Shown here piece by piece: positions 40,113 through 49,802 of a DNA stretch of 64,000 nt. The stretch comes from Williamsia muralis NBRC 105860 (lineage in GTDB: Bacteria > Actinomycetota > Actinomycetes > Mycobacteriales > Mycobacteriaceae), in assembly GCF_001598915.1 (NCBI RefSeq), contig NZ_BDAP01000003.1, positions 62,001 to 126,000 of the forward strand, read 5' to 3'. Position numbers and translations under genes: made by a program. A model generated the notes under the pieces. That model saw only the letters and a list, made by a program, of their open reading frames with translations. It ran no database searches and had not been told where the DNA came from. Position 1 is the first letter of the stretch, and each line of letters starts with the position of its first letter.

Positions 40113-41090
40113 ATGGGCCATTGGTTCCGAGAATCGATCATCGACAACGGCCGATTGCCGCTCTTCATGGCGTACATCGGCTTCATCCTCGGGTTTCTCG
40201 GAATCCGGATCAGCGTCCGACTGATCCGTGCCGAGGTCAGCTGGTGGTTCAACAACGTCACCCCCGGTGGCATGCACATCCATCACGTCGTCTTCGGGAC
40301 CGTGCTGACGATGCTGTCGGGGCTCGGGCTGATAGCGCTCGCTATCAACGGGTCACAGACCACCCTGTCCATCTTCGCCGCGCTGTTCGGTATCGGTGCC
40401 GCGCTGGTGCTCGACGAGTTCGCGCTCATCTTCTATCTGAGGGATGTGTACTGGGCAGAAGAGGGCCGCGCGTCGATCGACGCTGTCTTCGTGGCGGTCG
40501 CGGTGATGGGACTGGTTCTCCTCGGGTTCCACCCGCTCGACTGGGCGGGTGTCGACACTGCGGACGTGGTGTCGATCGTGGTGGCCGTCGTCTATTCCGC
40601 GTTTGTGCTCCTGCTCGCAGGGGTCGTGCTGCTCAAGGGCAAGATTTGGACAGGGCTGATCGGACTGTTCATCTTCCCTCTTCTTCTGGTGGCGTCGATA
40701 CGACTCGCACGCCCGACGTCGCCGTGGGCACGTTGGCGTTACACAAAACGCCCGAAGAAGATGAACGCCGCGGTGAAACGCGAGCGGCGGGTGCGCAGGC
40801 CCTTGATCCGCGCGAAGATCTTTCTTCAGGACCTCATGGCAGGCAAACCCGACGTTGCGCACGCGAAGTCCGGCGCCGAGGCGGAACTGGACGCCACCGT
40901 GCACGCGGCACCGGCCCCGGGCGAATCGGGGGAGCTGGTGCTCGCCGCCGCGATTTCGTCCGTCGGGGGTGGTTCTGGCACAATTGACCAGTTGCCGTTT
41001 GACGGTCAGACGCCGGGCCTGCCCGAGTCGGCTGATTCGTCGCGGAGACCACACGAATCGGAGCACGAACCGGTCGAGCCGCACACCTGA
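40113..41090 (+). CDS. multi-pass integral membrane protein of unknown function
   Basis: About 325 residues. Six or seven hydrophobic segments occupy residues 17-200, including [16 protein letters not shown] and [20 protein letters not shown] histidine cluster ([11 protein letters not shown]) sits near the start of the second segment, and [14 protein letters not shown] between helices is strongly polar for a membrane protein. The C-terminal 120 residues are a basic then acidic cytoplasmic tail. Histidine/acidic residues inside the membrane hint at metal binding or an enzyme, but no family name can be given. Confidence 0.7.
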   Translation: MGHWFRESIIDNGRLPLFMAYIGFILGFLGIRISVRLIRAEVSWWFNNVTPGGMHIHHVVFGTVLTMLSGLGLIALAINGSQTTLSIFAALFGIGAALVLDEFALIFYLRDVYWAEEGRASIDAVFVAVAVMGLVLLGFHPLDWAGVDTADVVSIVVAVVYSAFVLLLAGVVLLKGKIWTGLIGLFIFPLLLVASIRLARPTSPWARWRYTKRPKKMNAAVKRERRVRRPLIRAKIFLQDLMAGKPDVAHAKSGAEAELDATVHAAPAPGESGELVLAAAISSVGGGSGTIDQLPFDGQTPGLPESADSSRRPHESEHEPVEPHT

Positions 41091-41155
41091 ATTGTCCAGG
41101 ACGAAAGCCGCCAGGTTCCTCTACTCACGCCATCAGCAAGATTGGAACCGACATC

Positions 41156-41497
41156 ATGAACACACTGGATTTCTTGGACAACAAGTCCCTGCGCGACGAC
41201 ATCCCCGACTTCCGCGCCGGAGACACCCTCAACGTCCACGTCAAGGTCATCGAGGGCTCCAAAGAACGTGTCCAGGTGTTCAAGGGCGTCGTGATCCGTC
41301 GTCAGGGCGGCGGCATCCGTGAGACCTTCACCGTTCGCAAGGTGTCGTTCGGTGTCGGTGTGGAGCGCACCTTCCCCGTGCACAGCCCGAACATTGCCAA
41401 GCTCGAGGTCGTCACCCGCGGCGATGTCCGCCGGGCGAAGCTGTACTACCTGCGCGACCTGCGCGGCAAGGCAGCCAAGATCAAAGAAAAGCGCTGA
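41156..41497 (+). CDS. rplS: 50S ribosomal protein L19
   Basis: The 113-residue protein carries the L19 pattern: [55 protein letters not shown] and the end [20 protein letters not shown]19 sits at the 30S-50S interface. Backbone order rplS-lepB-rnhB is retained from here. Confidence 0.97.
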   Translation: MNTLDFLDNKSLRDDIPDFRAGDTLNVHVKVIEGSKERVQVFKGVVIRRQGGGIRETFTVRKVSFGVGVERTFPVHSPNIAKLEVVTRGDVRRAKLYYLRDLRGKAAKIKEKR

Positions 41498-41514
41498 CCT
41501 ACTAGGCTTGCGGC

Positions 41515-42399
41515 GTGGTAAACACCCCCCGCAATCCTGAGGGTTCAGACCCTTACAGCGACGAGCCGTACGACAGTCGGCACGCAGACCCGGACCGTGT
41601 GGCCGACCCCGATCGGCAAGCACGTCCGTGGCGCCGGATCGACGGCACCGCCGATGTCGCACCGAAGAAGAAGGCGTCGCTGCTACGCGAGACCGCGATC
41701 ATCCTGATCTGTGTGCTCGCGCTGACGTGGGTTCTCCAGACGTTCATCGGACGGCAGTACGTGATCCCGTCCGAATCGATGGAGAACACGCTGCACGGCT
41801 GCACCGGATGCACCAACGACCGGATCGTCATCGACAAGTTGGTGTACCGGTGGAGCGACCCCGAGGCCGGCGACGTCGTGGTGTTCAAAGCACCCACGTC
41901 ATCGTGGGACCAGGGCTGGAAATCGCCGCGGTCGTCCAACACGGTCATCCGCGGCGCCCAGAACGCCATGTCGTGGTTCGGGTTCGCCCCGCCGGACGAG
42001 AACAACCTCGTCAAGCGAATCATCGCCACGGGCGGTCAGCGGGTGGAGTGCCGCAACGCGGATCGCACCGGCGTCAAGGTGAACGGTCAGCCCCTCGACG
42101 AGCCGTACATCGACCTGAAGCTTCAGGAAGAGAACGCTCAGATGCGCCCCGGCGACCTCAAAGACGATACGGGTCAGCTCAATTCGTGCTTCGGCGCAGA
42201 CTTCGGCCCGATCGACGTACCCGAGGGGTTCGTCTGGGTGATGGGCGACAACCGCGGTAATTCGGCCGACTCCCGGTATCACCAGGACGACGAATTGCGT
42301 GGCATGGTGCCCGTCGACGACATACGCGGCAAAGTCCGCTACATCATCTACCCGTTCTCGCGCATCGGCGGTGTCGACTCCGTCGACCCCCAGAAGTAG
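41515..42399 (+). CDS. lepB: signal peptidase I
   Basis: LepB removes signal peptides from secreted proteins outside the membrane. About 294 residues: a long charged cytoplasmic N-terminus, one membrane helix ([19 protein letters not shown]), the catalytic serine in [12 protein letters not shown] and the catalytic lysine in [13 protein letters not shown]; the box E motif is [18 protein letters not shown] start at 41515. It is co-directional with rplS and rnhB. Confidence 0.95.
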   Translation: MVNTPRNPEGSDPYSDEPYDSRHADPDRVADPDRQARPWRRIDGTADVAPKKKASLLRETAIILICVLALTWVLQTFIGRQYVIPSESMENTLHGCTGCTNDRIVIDKLVYRWSDPEAGDVVVFKAPTSSWDQGWKSPRSSNTVIRGAQNAMSWFGFAPPDENNLVKRIIATGGQRVECRNADRTGVKVNGQPLDEPYIDLKLQEENAQMRPGDLKDDTGQLNSCFGADFGPIDVPEGFVWVMGDNRGNSADSRYHQDDELRGMVPVDDIRGKVRYIIYPFSRIGGVDSVDPQK

Positions 42400-42406
42400 G
42401 CAACCG

Positions 42407-43081
42407 GTGGCGACCACCTGGCCACCTCGTGTGGTGATACGGCGAGCCGCCGGCTTGCGCACCCTTGAAGCAGCGCTGTACCGCAGCGGGCTCGGGCCCG
42501 TCGCCGGCGTGGACGAGGCAGGGCGCGGAGCGTGTGCCGGACCACTGGTGGTCGCTGCGTGCATCCTCAAGCCGACGCAGCTGATCTCTCTCGCCGATCT
42601 CGATGACTCGAAGAAGCTGACGGCGAAGACCCGCGACAAGTTGTACAAGTCCGTGACCCGGCACGCTGTTGCCTGGAGTGCAGTGGTCATCGACGCAGAC
42701 GAAGTCGACCGGCTGGGTATCCATGTGGTCAACATCGAGGGAATGCGGCGAGCCGTCGCCGGGCTCGGTGTCCAGCCGGGCTATGTGCTGTCGGATGGTT
42801 TCCGGGTTCCAGGGCTCACCGCGCCCTCCCTGCCGGTGATCGGAGGCGACGGCGCGGCCGCGTGTATCGCCGCCGCCAGCATCATCGCGAAGGTCACCAG
42901 GGACAGGATCATGGTCGACATGGACACGTCGTTGCCCGGATATGGGTTCGCTGTCCACAAGGGCTACAGCACCGAGATGCACATGCAGTGTCTCGACGAG
43001 CTCGGCCCGTCCCCACAACACAGGATGTCGTATCGCAATGTGCGGCTACGGGTGCGCGTGGGCGAGACCGCAGGACGTTAG
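42407..43081 (+). CDS. rnhB: ribonuclease HII
   Basis: RNase HII cleaves RNA of RNA-DNA hybrids and single ribonucleotides in DNA. About 224 residues. The catalytic segment is [15 protein letters not shown], with [16 protein letters not shown] and the later [12 protein letters not shown] and HKGYSTEMH motifs. I chose GTG 42407, just after the lepB stop; the frame extends upstream only through lepB. The next gene follows 9 bp later. Confidence 0.94.
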   Translation: MATTWPPRVVIRRAAGLRTLEAALYRSGLGPVAGVDEAGRGACAGPLVVAACILKPTQLISLADLDDSKKLTAKTRDKLYKSVTRHAVAWSAVVIDADEVDRLGIHVVNIEGMRRAVAGLGVQPGYVLSDGFRVPGLTAPSLPVIGGDGAAACIAAASIIAKVTRDRIMVDMDTSLPGYGFAVHKGYSTEMHMQCLDELGPSPQHRMSYRNVRLRVRVGETAGR

Positions 43082-43090
43082 GCTGAGGGA

Positions 43091-43414
43091 ATGAGCGCCG
43101 AAGATCTCGAGAAGTACGAAACCGAGATGGAACTGTCCCTGTACCGCGAGTACAAGGACATCGTCGGTCAATTCACCTACGTGGTCGAGACAGAACGTCG
43201 GTTCTATCTGGCCAACGCGGTCGAGATGGTGCCCCGAAATGCGGACGGCGAGGTCTACTTCGAGGTCCGTATGAGTGACGCCTGGGTCTGGGACATGTAC
43301 CGCCCTGCTCGGTTCGTGAAACAGGTACGGGTGATCACGTTCAAGGACGTCAACATCGAGGAATTAGAAAAGCAGGATCTGCGTCTGCCCGAGGACGGTG
43401 TGCTCGGCGACTAG
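43091..43414 (+). CDS. DUF2469 family protein
   Basis: The 107-residue protein (MSAEDLEKYETEMELSLYRE, FTYVVETERRFYLANAV, WVWDMYRPARFVKQVRVITF) is an actinobacterial conserved protein found next to rnhB, as Rv2901c in M. tuberculosis. Function unknown. Its stop overlaps by 4 bp the stop of the convergent MFS gene; it is the last backbone gene before the glycolipid-type locus. Confidence 0.9.
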   Translation: MSAEDLEKYETEMELSLYREYKDIVGQFTYVVETERRFYLANAVEMVPRNADGEVYFEVRMSDAWVWDMYRPARFVKQVRVITFKDVNIEELEKQDLRLPEDGVLGD

Positions 43415-45117
43415 CGGGGTACGGCTTCGGTTCGTCGCAGCAGGAGGCTGATCATCGCGAGGGCAAGAGCGGTTGCCGCGATCGCCCACAAGATGATCGA
43501 CAGTGCAGCGAGAAATGAGTGCGCGGCGGCTTCCCGTGCGGCGGTCTTGAGTTCTGGTGCGGCAGCAGCGGCCACCGTGGCTCGCACATCGCCCGGTGTC
43601 GCCGGCTTCTGAGCGTCGGTTGCACCGCACCCAGGCGGGGTCTGTTCCGGATGTGCCGACGACAGCTGCAGATTCGCGCACCGAGAGAACTCATCGACCA
43701 CCACTGGCCGGAACGGGGGAGCCACCGAGGTGGTCTCCAAGCCCCGCGACAGTGAAGAGGCGGCCTGATCCACCGCCGACGGTGATTGTGCGGCAACCTG
43801 ATTGAAGAACGCGATGCTGATCACGGCTAGCCCGATCGAGCACCCGATCTGCTGGATGGTGGGAATGGAACCGGATGCCGAGCCCACATTGGATTCGGTG
43901 GTCCCGGACAAGATGGTCGCCTGCAGTGGCGCGACGAACAAACCGGTGCCCACACCGCCGATCAGCAGTGGCGTCACGAGCACCGCGATGTCCAGTGAGC
44001 CACCCGCAGGATCGATGATCATGGCGGTCCAGCCGAGACACACTGCGAACGCGACCATTCCCAGCGCCAGGGTGCGGGCACCGATGCGACCGACCAAGAT
44101 GGGGGAGATCAACGAACCCACGGCGGCACCGACCGCGAAAGGGAAGGTCAATACGCCTGTTCGAAGCGCCGAGTAGCCGAGACCGAATTGGGCTGCGATG
44201 GACACGGTGAAAAAGAACGCGGCGAAGACGCTGAAGAACGCCAGCGACAACACGGCGCCGACCGTGAAGTTCCGGTTGTGGAACAGATCGAGTCGCAGCA
44301 GGGGGCTGCCGCCGCGGCGCTGGAGTCGGCGCTCGTAGAACACGAATGCCGTCAGGAGCACGATCGAGACGACAAGCATCACGAGAAGCCATATCGGCCA
44401 GTCTTTCTCGCGCCCGAGCGCCAAGGGATAGATGAGGAGGAAGAGTCCCGCGCTCGAGAGCACCATCCCCGTCACGTCCAACGGCTCCCGTTCGCCGGGT
44501 TTGACGTCCGGCAGATAGCGAAAGGCGAGGACGCAGGCAATCATTCCTAGCGGCAGGTTGACGAGGAAAATAGTTCGCCAGCCCAGGTCGAAGATGTCGG
44601 CGGCGATGAGACCGCCCCCGAGCATGGGGCCCAGCATCGCTGCCACCCCCGCGGTGGCGCCGTACATCCCGAACACCACGCCGTGTTTGACCCGCGGGAA
44701 CAACACGGAGATGATCGCGATCGTCTGTGCCGACGCCGCCGCGGCGCTGACGCCTTGTGCGCCGCGTAGCGCAATCAACTCGGTTGCCCCGGTGGCGGTT
44801 CCGCACAGTACCGACGTCACGGTGAAGCCGGCGAGTGCAATCAGGAACACCCGGCGCCTGCCGAACATCTCACCCAGACGTGAACTCGTCATCAGGGTGC
44901 AGGCGAACGCAAGCGTGTACACCGTGGCGACGAGGAGCTGCGCCGAATAGGACGCGTCCAGGTCGGTGGCCAGACTCGGCAGTGCGATGTTGACGATGGT
45001 GGTGTCCACCATCTGCATGAACACCGCGATCAGGCAGGCTGCAAATGCCAGCCAGGCCCGCCGCGGGGCGATCTCGGCCTGTTGTGGCTGTAGCGCAACA
45101 GATTCCGGTAGAGACAC
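43411..45117 (-). CDS. DHA2-type MFS transporter, copy 1
   Basis: About 568 residues with about 14 membrane helices, the number typical of the DHA2 drug/H+ antiporter subfamily. Visible markers are IVNIALPSLATDLDAS (motif D1-like), RLGEMFGRRRVFLIAL (motif A) and GATAGVAAMLGPMLGGGLIA (motif C of exporters). A large extracellular loop near the C-terminus contains cysteines (FSRCANLQLSSAHPEQTPPG). GTG start 2 bp after the papA-like stop, so it forms a two-gene operon with it. A second paralogous pair lies 3 kb away. It probably exports the product of the acyltransferase. Confidence 0.88.
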   Translation of the reverse strand: MSLPESVALQPQQAEIAPRRAWLAFAACLIAVFMQMVDTTIVNIALPSLATDLDASYSAQLLVATVYTLAFACTLMTSSRLGEMFGRRRVFLIALAGFTVTSVLCGTATGATELIALRGAQGVSAAAASAQTIAIISVLFPRVKHGVVFGMYGATAGVAAMLGPMLGGGLIAADIFDLGWRTIFLVNLPLGMIACVLAFRYLPDVKPGEREPLDVTGMVLSSAGLFLLIYPLALGREKDWPIWLLVMLVVSIVLLTAFVFYERRLQRRGGSPLLRLDLFHNRNFTVGAVLSLAFFSVFAAFFFTVSIAAQFGLGYSALRTGVLTFPFAVGAAVGSLISPILVGRIGARTLALGMVAFAVCLGWTAMIIDPAGGSLDIAVLVTPLLIGGVGTGLFVAPLQATILSGTTESNVGSASGSIPTIQQIGCSIGLAVISIAFFNQVAAQSPSAVDQAASSLSRGLETTSVAPPFRPVVVDEFSRCANLQLSSAHPEQTPPGCGATDAQKPATPGDVRATVAAAAAPELKTAAREAAAHSFLAALSIILWAIAATALALAMISLLLRRTEAVPR

Positions 45118-45119
45118 TG

Positions 45120-46544
45120 CTATGTCGCCAGGGCCGCCACCGACGGGCTGTAGTCGCCGTGCGCAGCAATGGTGGTGAAGATCTCCGACAGCCGGTCGAC
45201 GTACAACTTGATCGAAGCGTGTGCCTCATCGGTGTCCGGGAAGAGAAGACTGATCGTCGTCGCGTCGTTGAAGCGGTTGATCCAGAGGAAGACTTCTTCT
45301 GAGCTTCCCCGGTTACCGAACAGCCCGGTGTTGATGGCGTCGAACAGGTCGACGCCCGGCAGCTTTCGGACGTCGATGTACGAGACCATCGGCACCGACC
45401 ATCCAGGGTCGACATTGACCCCGTGGTCTGGTCCGGCAAGTTGCAGCACGCGGTGGAACGAGACGTCGGTCAGCTCTTTGCCCGAGTCGTACGAGGCCTG
45501 AGCGGCTCCGACGATGGACGTGAAGGTCGAGGATTCGCCGACGGTGACCGGCACGGGGATGAGACTGGTGAACCAGCCGATCGAGCTGAACTCGGCGGGG
45601 GTGGAGCGTGTGCTCTTGGGGGTCAGGCCGAAGTAGTTCGACGCTCCGGTGAACTCATAGCTGGCCAGAGCGGCAACCGCGAGCACTCCGGGGGTGAATG
45701 CGGCGCCGTGGTCACGGCACACGGTCGCGAACTTCTCGGCATCGGCTTCGCTGAACAACGTCGTCGACAGGTGGGCGGTGCGCGCATAGCCGGCACTGGC
45801 GACGCCCAGGTCGAGTGGGAAGGTCGGGAGCCGACCCGCGTTCGAGTGGACCAGATCGATCCAGCGCTGGACGTGAGGCGACTCCAACGTCAACGCGGCA
45901 GAGCCCGCGCGTTCTCTGGCGCAATATTCGACATAACTGCCGACGTCGGCCAGACCGCTCGGTGTTCCCTGGCTCTCACTCGAATACAGCTGCAGGAGTT
46001 CGACAACGGTGAGTGCGGAGGAGATGCCGTCGGTCACCAAGTGGTCGAACGCCGCGTACAAAGTGAAACCGGTCTCGTGTTCGATGGTGCCGAATGTGAA
46101 GCAATCCCAGTTGAACGGTCCGGGAGTCTCGGTCTCGACGTGCGCGCGAATTGCGTCGGGGGAGTCGAACTCGCCGTGTGGGGTGGGTCGGAAGTCGATG
46201 ACGCTGGGGTCCACCACATGCCGAACGATCGATCCGTCGGTTTCGGATGAGAACCAGCTGTGGAAGGTGTCGTGGCGCCGGAGGAACGTGTTGATCGTCC
46301 GGGTCATGGCATCGACGTCGAGCGGAGTCTGAAAGTCGAACGCCACCAGGCACAATCGGGAGAACCGGAAGCCCACTGTCTCGTTCCGGGCGGCGGTCAG
46401 AAGATACTCTTCTTGCTGATGTGAGGCCGGGGTGGGATGCACCGGAGCGCCCTTCGCCTCATCCAGCGAGGCCGGGGACGCAACCCAGCTCGTGAGTCGG
46501 CCCGTGGCTGGTTCCCACTCGTTGATCAGACCGAAATTGACCAT
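45120..46544 (-). CDS. PapA-like acyltransferase (condensation-domain protein), copy 1
   Basis: About 474 residues. The catalytic motif HLVTDG (HxxxDG, His168, Asp172) and segments VASPASLDEAKGAPVHPTPA, LRRHDTFHSWFSS and STPAEFSSIGWFTSLIPVPV are characteristic of the polyketide-associated PapA1/2/3 acyltransferases that acylate trehalose-type lipids. No carrier domain is present. The ATG at 46544 is preceded by a ggag ribosome binding site; the frame opens 147 bp further upstream but into AT-rich intergenic DNA. Paralogous to the protein at 49799-51235. Confidence 0.85.
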   Translation of the reverse strand: MVNFGLINEWEPATGRLTSWVASPASLDEAKGAPVHPTPASHQQEEYLLTAARNETVGFRFSRLCLVAFDFQTPLDVDAMTRTINTFLRRHDTFHSWFSSETDGSIVRHVVDPSVIDFRPTPHGEFDSPDAIRAHVETETPGPFNWDCFTFGTIEHETGFTLYAAFDHLVTDGISSALTVVELLQLYSSESQGTPSGLADVGSYVEYCARERAGSAALTLESPHVQRWIDLVHSNAGRLPTFPLDLGVASAGYARTAHLSTTLFSEADAEKFATVCRDHGAAFTPGVLAVAALASYEFTGASNYFGLTPKSTRSTPAEFSSIGWFTSLIPVPVTVGESSTFTSIVGAAQASYDSGKELTDVSFHRVLQLAGPDHGVNVDPGWSVPMVSYIDVRKLPGVDLFDAINTGLFGNRGSSEEVFLWINRFNDATTISLLFPDTDEAHASIKLYVDRLSEIFTTIAAHGDYSPSVAALAT

Positions 46545-46969
46545 GTTCAGCTCCTGTCGAAGTAGCGCAAAAGCGCACTGGTGGCCGGGGCGAATGGTGA
46601 AACGCTGCAATGACTGCGAGCAGGCGGCTTTCTGTGTGCGGCAATTCGCAACACAAAATGCCAAATGCATTTCAAGTAATTTGTTCGACATCCGCGCTAC
46701 GACGTCTGAAAGACGCCTCGGCCCGACCCTTTGTCGCGTTGTCGTGCACCCGTGAAACTACAGCGAAGATTAGCGGATGACAACAGCTGTTGAGAAATAA
46801 AGATCTAACACAACAAAAAATCTTCCTTAAGATCTATGCGGGTTGTACCGTCTGCGTCCCGTGGCGCAGTGGCGCCGTGGTTGGATGTGCCAAAGTCGTG
46901 GCGGCGCCATGGGTTCTGACGTGCCCAACTGTCGGGTGAACCCTGTGTGCCGCACCAGAGAGGATTCTC
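46545..46969. promoter_or_regulatory. AT-rich divergent region between papA-like gene and mycolyltransferase gene
   Basis: No gene is supported in these 425 bp. The composition drops around 46640-46850 (stretches such as acaacaaaaaatct). A perfect 12-bp palindrome caacagctgttg lies at 46781-46792, and two agatct palindromes follow at 46801-46806 and 46831-46836 within similar flanks. It should contain the divergent promoters of both flanking transcripts. Confidence 0.45.
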
Positions 46970-48040
46970 GTGAAGTGGCACATCGGTGGTACACCTCGTC
47001 TCGCAAATCGAAATGTAGAAACCGCTGTTGTCACATTTGTGGCGGCCGTATTGGTCTTGACAGTATTCGGCCCGGGATCGGCAATTGCCGAACCTGACGG
47101 CCAACCAATTGTCGGCGACACGACATCGGCCGACGGTTCTCGGGTGGTGAACACGGTCGAACAGGTCGACGGGGTCGTGGACGTGACCGTGAGGTCGGCC
47201 GCGATGGGGGCGGACCTGATGGTCAAGGTGCTGCCGGCACAGGACCGGTCGAGTCCTGCGCCCACGATGTACCTGCTCAACGGAGCAGCTGGTGGCGACG
47301 GTGGAAGCAGCTGGTTCGATCAGACCGACATCGCATCTTTCTTCAAGGGCCGCAACGTGAATGTGGTGGTACCGATGGGTGGGGCGGCGAGTTACTTCGC
47401 GGACTGGCGCAATGACGACCCGAAACTCGGTCGCCAGAAGTGGGCCACCTATTTGACCGAGGAGCTACCGCCGCTGATGGATGCGCTCCTGAACGGCAAC
47501 GGGCGCAACGCGATCGCGGGCATCTCGATGGCCGGGACCTCGGTGTTCCAGCTGGCCCTGAAGTCCCCTGATCTGTACCGCGCCGTCGGATCGTACAGCG
47601 GTTGCGCAATGACCAGCGACCCCGAAGGCCAGGCCTACGTCCGACTGACCGTCGAGATCCGTGGCGGCGGGAACACGGTGAACATGTGGGGCCCGCCGAC
47701 CGATCCCGAGTGGGTTCGCAACGACCCGTATGTGAACGCGGAGAAGTTGCGCGGCAAAGCCATCTACATCTCGAACGGTACGGGTCTGCCCGGCCAGTAC
47801 GACGTGATCGACGGGCCCGGCATCAACGGAAACGGATCCAAGCTCGCCGAGCAGATCGCGGTCGGCGCGGTCATCGAGACGGCTACCAACCGCTGCACAC
47901 TCAAGATGCGTGACCGACTGCAGCAGTTGGGGATTCCCGCCACAGTCGATCTGCGATCAACCGGCACCCACAGCTGGGGTTACTGGCAAGACGATCTCCA
48001 CAAGTCCTGGCCGATGATCAACGCGGCCCTGACCCGATAG
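46970..48040 (+). CDS. secreted antigen-85-like mycolyltransferase/esterase
   Basis: About 356 residues from GTG 46970. Residues 1-40 form a signal peptide with a hydrophobic core and AIA just before the predicted cleavage at Glu41. The alpha/beta-hydrolase domain has the nucleophile elbow GISMAG (Ser186) and a late catalytic histidine in GTHSWGYW (His334), with NMWGPPTDPEW as in mycolyltransferases of the antigen-85/corynebacterial family. Such enzymes transfer mycolic acids between trehalose lipids and cell wall. Convergent with MFS copy 2, whose 3' end overlaps its own by 23 bp. Confidence 0.85.
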   Translation: MKWHIGGTPRLANRNVETAVVTFVAAVLVLTVFGPGSAIAEPDGQPIVGDTTSADGSRVVNTVEQVDGVVDVTVRSAAMGADLMVKVLPAQDRSSPAPTMYLLNGAAGGDGGSSWFDQTDIASFFKGRNVNVVVPMGGAASYFADWRNDDPKLGRQKWATYLTEELPPLMDALLNGNGRNAIAGISMAGTSVFQLALKSPDLYRAVGSYSGCAMTSDPEGQAYVRLTVEIRGGGNTVNMWGPPTDPEWVRNDPYVNAEKLRGKAIYISNGTGLPGQYDVIDGPGINGNGSKLAEQIAVGAVIETATNRCTLKMRDRLQQLGIPATVDLRSTGTHSWGYWQDDLHKSWPMINAALTR

Positions 48041-49802
48041 CCGGCGTCGGGGCTGACTGTGCGGCCGACTGGCGGTCGATCTGACGTCGTCGGTGGTTGC
48101 GCAGAGCGAGGGTCAATCCGGCGAGTGCCACCGAGATCGCCGCCAGGGTCCACAGAACGGCGGTGAAGGCCGCCAAGAAGGTGTGCGAGGCTGCCTGGCG
48201 GGCCGCTGCGCTGACGTCCGGTTCGGCTTGGGCTGCGACCGCGGAACGAGGCCCGTCCGCGTATGGCTGGATGGCATCATCTGCGCCGGGACACCCCGGT
48301 CCGGGGGTGTCCGGGTGTGCTGAACCCAACTGGGCAGTGGCACAGCGACCGAACTCGCGAACGACAAACGGTCGCGCGAGTGGAGCAACCTCGGACGTGC
48401 CGAGACTGTGCGACAGACTGGTCTGCGCCTCCTGCACAGCCTGTTCCGATTGCGCGACCACTGCTGCGAAGAAAAGCAGGCTGATCACCGCCATCCCCAC
48501 GGATGCTCCGATCTGCTGGACGGTGGGGATGGTCCCCGAGGCGGAACCGACAGTCCGCTCTGAGGTGTCCGAGAGCATCGTCGCCTGCAACGGCGCGACG
48601 AACAGTCCCATGGCCACGCCGCCGACGGCCAACGGGAGGATGATCGACGACACCTCGATGCCGGCGGCGGGGTCGATGATCACGGCCGTGTAGACGAGTG
48701 ACCCGCTGAACAAGACGGCTCCCGTCGTCAGCGTCAGTGCCCCGATCCTTCTGACGAGCAGCGCCGAGACAACCGAACCGACTGCGGCGCCGATGGCAAA
48801 AGGGAGGGTGAGCAGACCGGTCCGCAACGGTGAGAATCCAAGGCCGAATTGTGCGGTCACCGAGACGGTGAAGAAGAATGCGGCAAACACACCGAAGAAC
48901 AGCAGCGACAGGACTGATCCGACGGCGAACGACCTACTGGTGAACAGCTGGAGGTCCAGCAGGGGATAGCCGCCCCGTCTGCCGAGGCGGTGCTGGTGAA
49001 CGATGAAGAGGCACAGCACCACCACGGACCCCACCAGCATCCACAAATGCCAGGTCGGCCAACCCCTCTCGCGCCCCATGGCCAGTGGGAGAACGAGCAG
49101 GAACAATCCGGTCGTCGACAGCGCGACTCCCGGGAGATCGAGGCCCGGACGGGTGGTGGCATGAAGGGCCGGAAGACATCGATGGCCGACGACGCAGGCG
49201 ATCAGGCCGAGGGGGAGGTTGACGAGGAAGATCATGCGCCAGCCAAGACCCCACACGTCTGCTGAGATGAGGAGACCCCCGAGCGTCGGTCCGAGCATGG
49301 CGGCGACTCCGGCCGTCGCGCCATAGATGCCGAACACCGCTGGATGCCGGGACTTGGGGAACGAGGCCGAGATGATGGCGATGGTCTGGGCCGATGCCAG
49401 TGCCGCGCAAGCGCCCTGAACGGCTCTCAACACGATGAGTTCTGTTGCGCCGGTTGCGGTCCCGCACAGCACAGATACCACCGTGAACCCCGCGAGAGCG
49501 CCGATGAACAGTCGTCGACGGCCCCACCGTTCGCCCAGGCGAGAAGCGGTCAGAAGAAAGCACGCGAAAGCCAGTGTGTACGCGCTCAGTACAAGTAATT
49601 GCTCGCCAGACGATGCGTGGAGTCCGGACCCGAGACTGGGCAGGGCAATGTTCACGATCGTCATGTCGACCATCTGCATGGACACTGCGATGAGACAGCA
49701 GGCCAGAGCAGGCCACGATGCTCTCCGCGAAGATGCCCCCCGTGGATCTTTTGTGCAACAAGGAGTGGTGACGGGAGCAGGAAGCGGCGCTCGTGGTCTC
49801 AA
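48018..49802 (-). CDS. DHA2-type MFS transporter, copy 2
   Basis: About 594 residues and 14 predicted helices, clearly paralogous to copy 1: shared blocks include LIAVSMQMVDMTIVNIALPS, GTATGATELIVLRAVQG and YGATAGVAAMLGPTLGGLLI. The C-terminal extracellular loop again has cysteines (FGRCATAQLGSAHPDTPG). Only a TTG start (49802) is available before the conserved part; it overlaps the stop of the papA-like gene (ttga), consistent with coupling. The 3' end overlaps the convergent mycolyltransferase gene. Confidence 0.86.
   Translation of the reverse strand: MRPRAPLPAPVTTPCCTKDPRGASSRRASWPALACCLIAVSMQMVDMTIVNIALPSLGSGLHASSGEQLLVLSAYTLAFACFLLTASRLGERWGRRRLFIGALAGFTVVSVLCGTATGATELIVLRAVQGACAALASAQTIAIISASFPKSRHPAVFGIYGATAGVAAMLGPTLGGLLISADVWGLGWRMIFLVNLPLGLIACVVGHRCLPALHATTRPGLDLPGVALSTTGLFLLVLPLAMGRERGWPTWHLWMLVGSVVVLCLFIVHQHRLGRRGGYPLLDLQLFTSRSFAVGSVLSLLFFGVFAAFFFTVSVTAQFGLGFSPLRTGLLTLPFAIGAAVGSVVSALLVRRIGALTLTTGAVLFSGSLVYTAVIIDPAAGIEVSSIILPLAVGGVAMGLFVAPLQATMLSDTSERTVGSASGTIPTVQQIGASVGMAVISLLFFAAVVAQSEQAVQEAQTSLSHSLGTSEVAPLARPFVVREFGRCATAQLGSAHPDTPGPGCPGADDAIQPYADGPRSAVAAQAEPDVSAAARQAASHTFLAAFTAVLWTLAAISVALAGLTLALRNHRRRQIDRQSAAQSAPTPAIGSGPR

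Noticed and set aside
48018-48040. Frameshift or truncation where MFS copy 2 and the mycolyltransferase gene overlap
   Set aside because: Both genes end in frame with full-length products; a 23-bp convergent overlap is acceptable.
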